Assembly (NCBI RefSeq): GCF_024398035.1
Contig: NZ_CP073748.1
Span: 301,501-365,500, forward strand
From: Kordiimonas sp. SCSIO 12603
GTDB lineage: Bacteria > Pseudomonadota > Alphaproteobacteria > Sphingomonadales > Kordiimonadaceae
Direction of reading: 5' to 3'
Length of the DNA: 64,000 bases
The stretch's first letter is position 1; each line of letters starts with the position of its first letter. The notes under the pieces are model-generated. The model was not told the DNA's origin. It worked only from the letters and a program-made list of their open reading frames with translations, and did no database searches. Shown piece after piece: positions 62,491 through 64,000 of this stretch. A program made the position numbers and the translations under genes.

Positions 62491-63531
62491 TTACATGCGC
62501 GATTTAATAGCCGCTTTTCCCCAAGCGGTAATATAAGCGCCCAATCCGGGTTTGTATTTACCAAAAGCTGATATGCGGTCAAACAGCTGCAATTGCTTTG
62601 GCCCCTTCACACTGGCCGAAAGACGAACCATTTGCCACCAAATCTCACTTGCTGATCGGTAGATATTTTCAGCGTCTGGCAATGAAACTGTATTTCTTTC
62701 AATGTAACGAGCTGTGATAGTCGCAAGCATTTCCCCGGCTTCAATCAATTTGCTCATATCTTCTTGCGGAACGCCAATAACAACCGCATCAAAATATAGC
62801 CGTGCTGTCGCCACAGAAATTTCCTGCCCGAGTAGCTTTTCTATCGCGTTTTTTAAAACACTGGCACCACTGGCATGCATTTCTTCGCGAGCCTTAATGC
62901 TCCAGTTATCCCCGTGGAGGGTATATTTTACCAAACTTTCCGGAACAACACCCACTTCACCAGCATTCGCAAAATCAAGACACAGTTTCCAATCATCACC
63001 GAAAGTGACATCCGAGGAATATTCAATGTCACACGCTTCAACAACCGAACGACGGAACAACAAGCCTGAATGTAACAAGCAATTCCGGTAATATAGATAC
63101 CAGCCAATATAAGCTGAACTGTGGTAGGAGATTGAAGCTGTACTGTCATATTGCTCATTTTTGTACCGGTCCCAAAAACAACCAACCAGACCACATTCTT
63201 CGTGAGCTTGCATATACGCTATCTGAAGCGCCAGTTTCTCCGGCTTCCAGTGATCATCATGATCACATGTGGCGATAAAATCAGCCTCCGCGAGCGCTAA
63301 CCCTTTATTGCGGGATGCAACTACCCCCATGTTAACTTCATTTTCCACCAGCTGAACGCGTTGGTCTTCATACTCTCTGATGATATCCACTGTGTCATCA
63401 CCAGACGCATCATCAATGATCAAAAGCCTGAAGTTTTCATACGTTTGCGCTAAAATAGCATCAATAGTAGCACGAATTCTTTCGCCTGTTTGATACGCGC
63501 AAATAATAATATCAATATCGGGAGAAGACAT
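62491..63531 (-). CDS. Glycosyltransferase family 2
   Basis: A 346-residue protein. GT-A core: DIDIIICAYQTGERIRATIDAILAQTY, LLIIDDASGDDTVDIIREY, VVASRNKGLALAEADFIATCDHDDHW with DxD, followed by FRRSVVEACDIEY and VTFGDDWKLCLDFA. The C-terminal part (about 240-346) is helical and unrecognised. Likely surface polysaccharide or lipopolysaccharide assembly. The ribosome site is weak. Confidence 0.93.
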   Translation of the reverse strand: MSSPDIDIIICAYQTGERIRATIDAILAQTYENFRLLIIDDASGDDTVDIIREYEDQRVQLVENEVNMGVVASRNKGLALAEADFIATCDHDDHWKPEKLALQIAYMQAHEECGLVGCFWDRYKNEQYDSTASISYHSSAYIGWYLYYRNCLLHSGLLFRRSVVEACDIEYSSDVTFGDDWKLCLDFANAGEVGVVPESLVKYTLHGDNWSIKAREEMHASGASVLKNAIEKLLGQEISVATARLYFDAVVIGVPQEDMSKLIEAGEMLATITARYIERNTVSLPDAENIYRSASEIWWQMVRLSASVKGPKQLQLFDRISAFGKYKPGLGAYITAWGKAAIKSRM

Positions 63532-63814
63532 AGCTTAACACATCATTCCAAAATAACGTCACTCAGCCCCTATAAACTATAGGGAACACTAATCCACCTA
63601 CATTGGTTTTACTAATGTTTTATAGGCTTTATGGAACAAACGTCTTTGAGCAAGGTCAAACCAGCAGTTTTTTCAGCTATCACTCTAATCATACCCCTTG
63701 ATGGTATAATCCCACTGCCATCGCTGCTGAAATAGTAATCGTTGGTATAAAAGATTTATCACTACACAGGAAAGAAGCCAGCACATTCCCTATACTGGCC
63801 CCTCGGGCTATATT
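63532..63814. other. Intergenic region without a recognised feature
   Basis: 283 bp between the GT2 gene and the partial gene at the window edge. I see no open frame of note, no tRNA and no clear terminator. Confidence 0.5.
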
Positions 63815-64000
63815 TTATTTACTGAAATAGATGCTTGAGATTTCCTCTGGATCAATATTATCCAGATCAAGGAGTTGTTTGAGCACAGCCTCTTTATCTT
63901 CTGCCTGATTAAAATAATCAGTCCATATCTGGCGCCCAACCCAATAACCAAGCTCTCCAGGCCAACCTTCATCAGGCACTTGGGTGCTATTACGAACCCA
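63815..64000 (-). CDS. GldB/DUF2268-like protein, 3' part
   Basis: Partial gene running off the window: 61 codons plus a TAA stop on the minus strand. The fragment reads PGELGYWVGRQIWTDYFNQ, then a helix EDKEAVLKQLLDLDNIDPEE. This C-terminal pattern (PGxLGYWxGxxI...Y) is typical of the predicted Zn-dependent protease (DUF2268/GldB-like) lipoproteins. The rest is outside the window, so the active site cannot be checked. Confidence 0.6.
   Translation of the reverse strand, partial: WVRNSTQVPDEGWPGELGYWVGRQIWTDYFNQAEDKEAVLKQLLDLDNIDPEEISSIYFSK

Overview
The window looks like chromosome of a Gram-negative alphaproteobacterium of moderate GC. Evidence: the rsmB, rpe, heparinase II/III-like, purH order; a 1,614-residue NAD-type glutamate dehydrogenase; HslV with an N-terminal extension before its catalytic threonine; a large TonB-dependent receptor beside GH97 and GH13 enzymes; and the thioredoxin-like co-chaperone, Lon-N and Trm112 cluster. 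A marine Kordiimonas-like lineage is my guess, not a demonstration. I see no phage, insertion sequence, CRISPR array or rRNA. One tRNA is present.

Layout. 1-13.2 kb is mostly housekeeping: 3' end of rsmB, rpe, a heparinase II/III-like gene, purH, a GNAT acetyltransferase, a DUF6445-like protein, a HIT protein, an M20 peptidase, an exported RidA, nth with an alpha/beta hydrolase, thrS and infC. infC appears to start at an ATA codon. 13.2-23.6 kb is regulatory and accessory: an exported protein of unknown function divergent from a winged-helix/Ser-Thr kinase/TPR fusion, an AraC regulator with a membrane sensor beside an exported NTF2/DJ-1 protein, a membrane-tethered XRE regulator, a LysR regulator and a beta-helix lyase-like protein. 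22.9-29.6 kb is one operon: a PAS-like protein, NAD-glutamate dehydrogenase and a one-TM protein. Then come a long-chain acyl-CoA ligase, a second PAS-like protein and a DUF885 lipoprotein.

33.8-37.8 kb is a compact regulon. A TetR gene faces an operon of glutathione transferase, a PNPOx/ferredoxin-reductase/[2Fe-2S] fusion and an HPP membrane protein, with three near-identical palindromes between them. 37.9-49.5 kb is an alpha-glucan utilisation locus: a LacI regulator, two GH13 enzymes, an MFS sugar transporter, a TonB-dependent receptor and a GH97 alpha-glucosidase. Together they would import maltodextrins across the outer membrane, hydrolyse them in the periplasm, transport the products inward and finish hydrolysis in the cytoplasm. 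Four promoters of this locus share a TTGCA-N6-TGCAA-like dyad, so they probably form one local regulon.

49.6-54.1 kb holds a serine hydrolase with C-terminal TPRs, an RTX-repeat protein, an exported esterase and tRNA-Gly(GCC). 54.2-60 kb is housekeeping: a YbaK/ProX-type deacylase, a YbbN-like thioredoxin, a Lon-N protein, Trm112, HIT, an exported lactonase-like metallo-hydrolase and hslVU. 60-64 kb is a surface-glycan-like group, GT8, a large MBL-fold protein and GT2, followed by the 3' end of a GldB/DUF2268-like gene. Most neighbouring transcription units are separated by clear intrinsic terminators.
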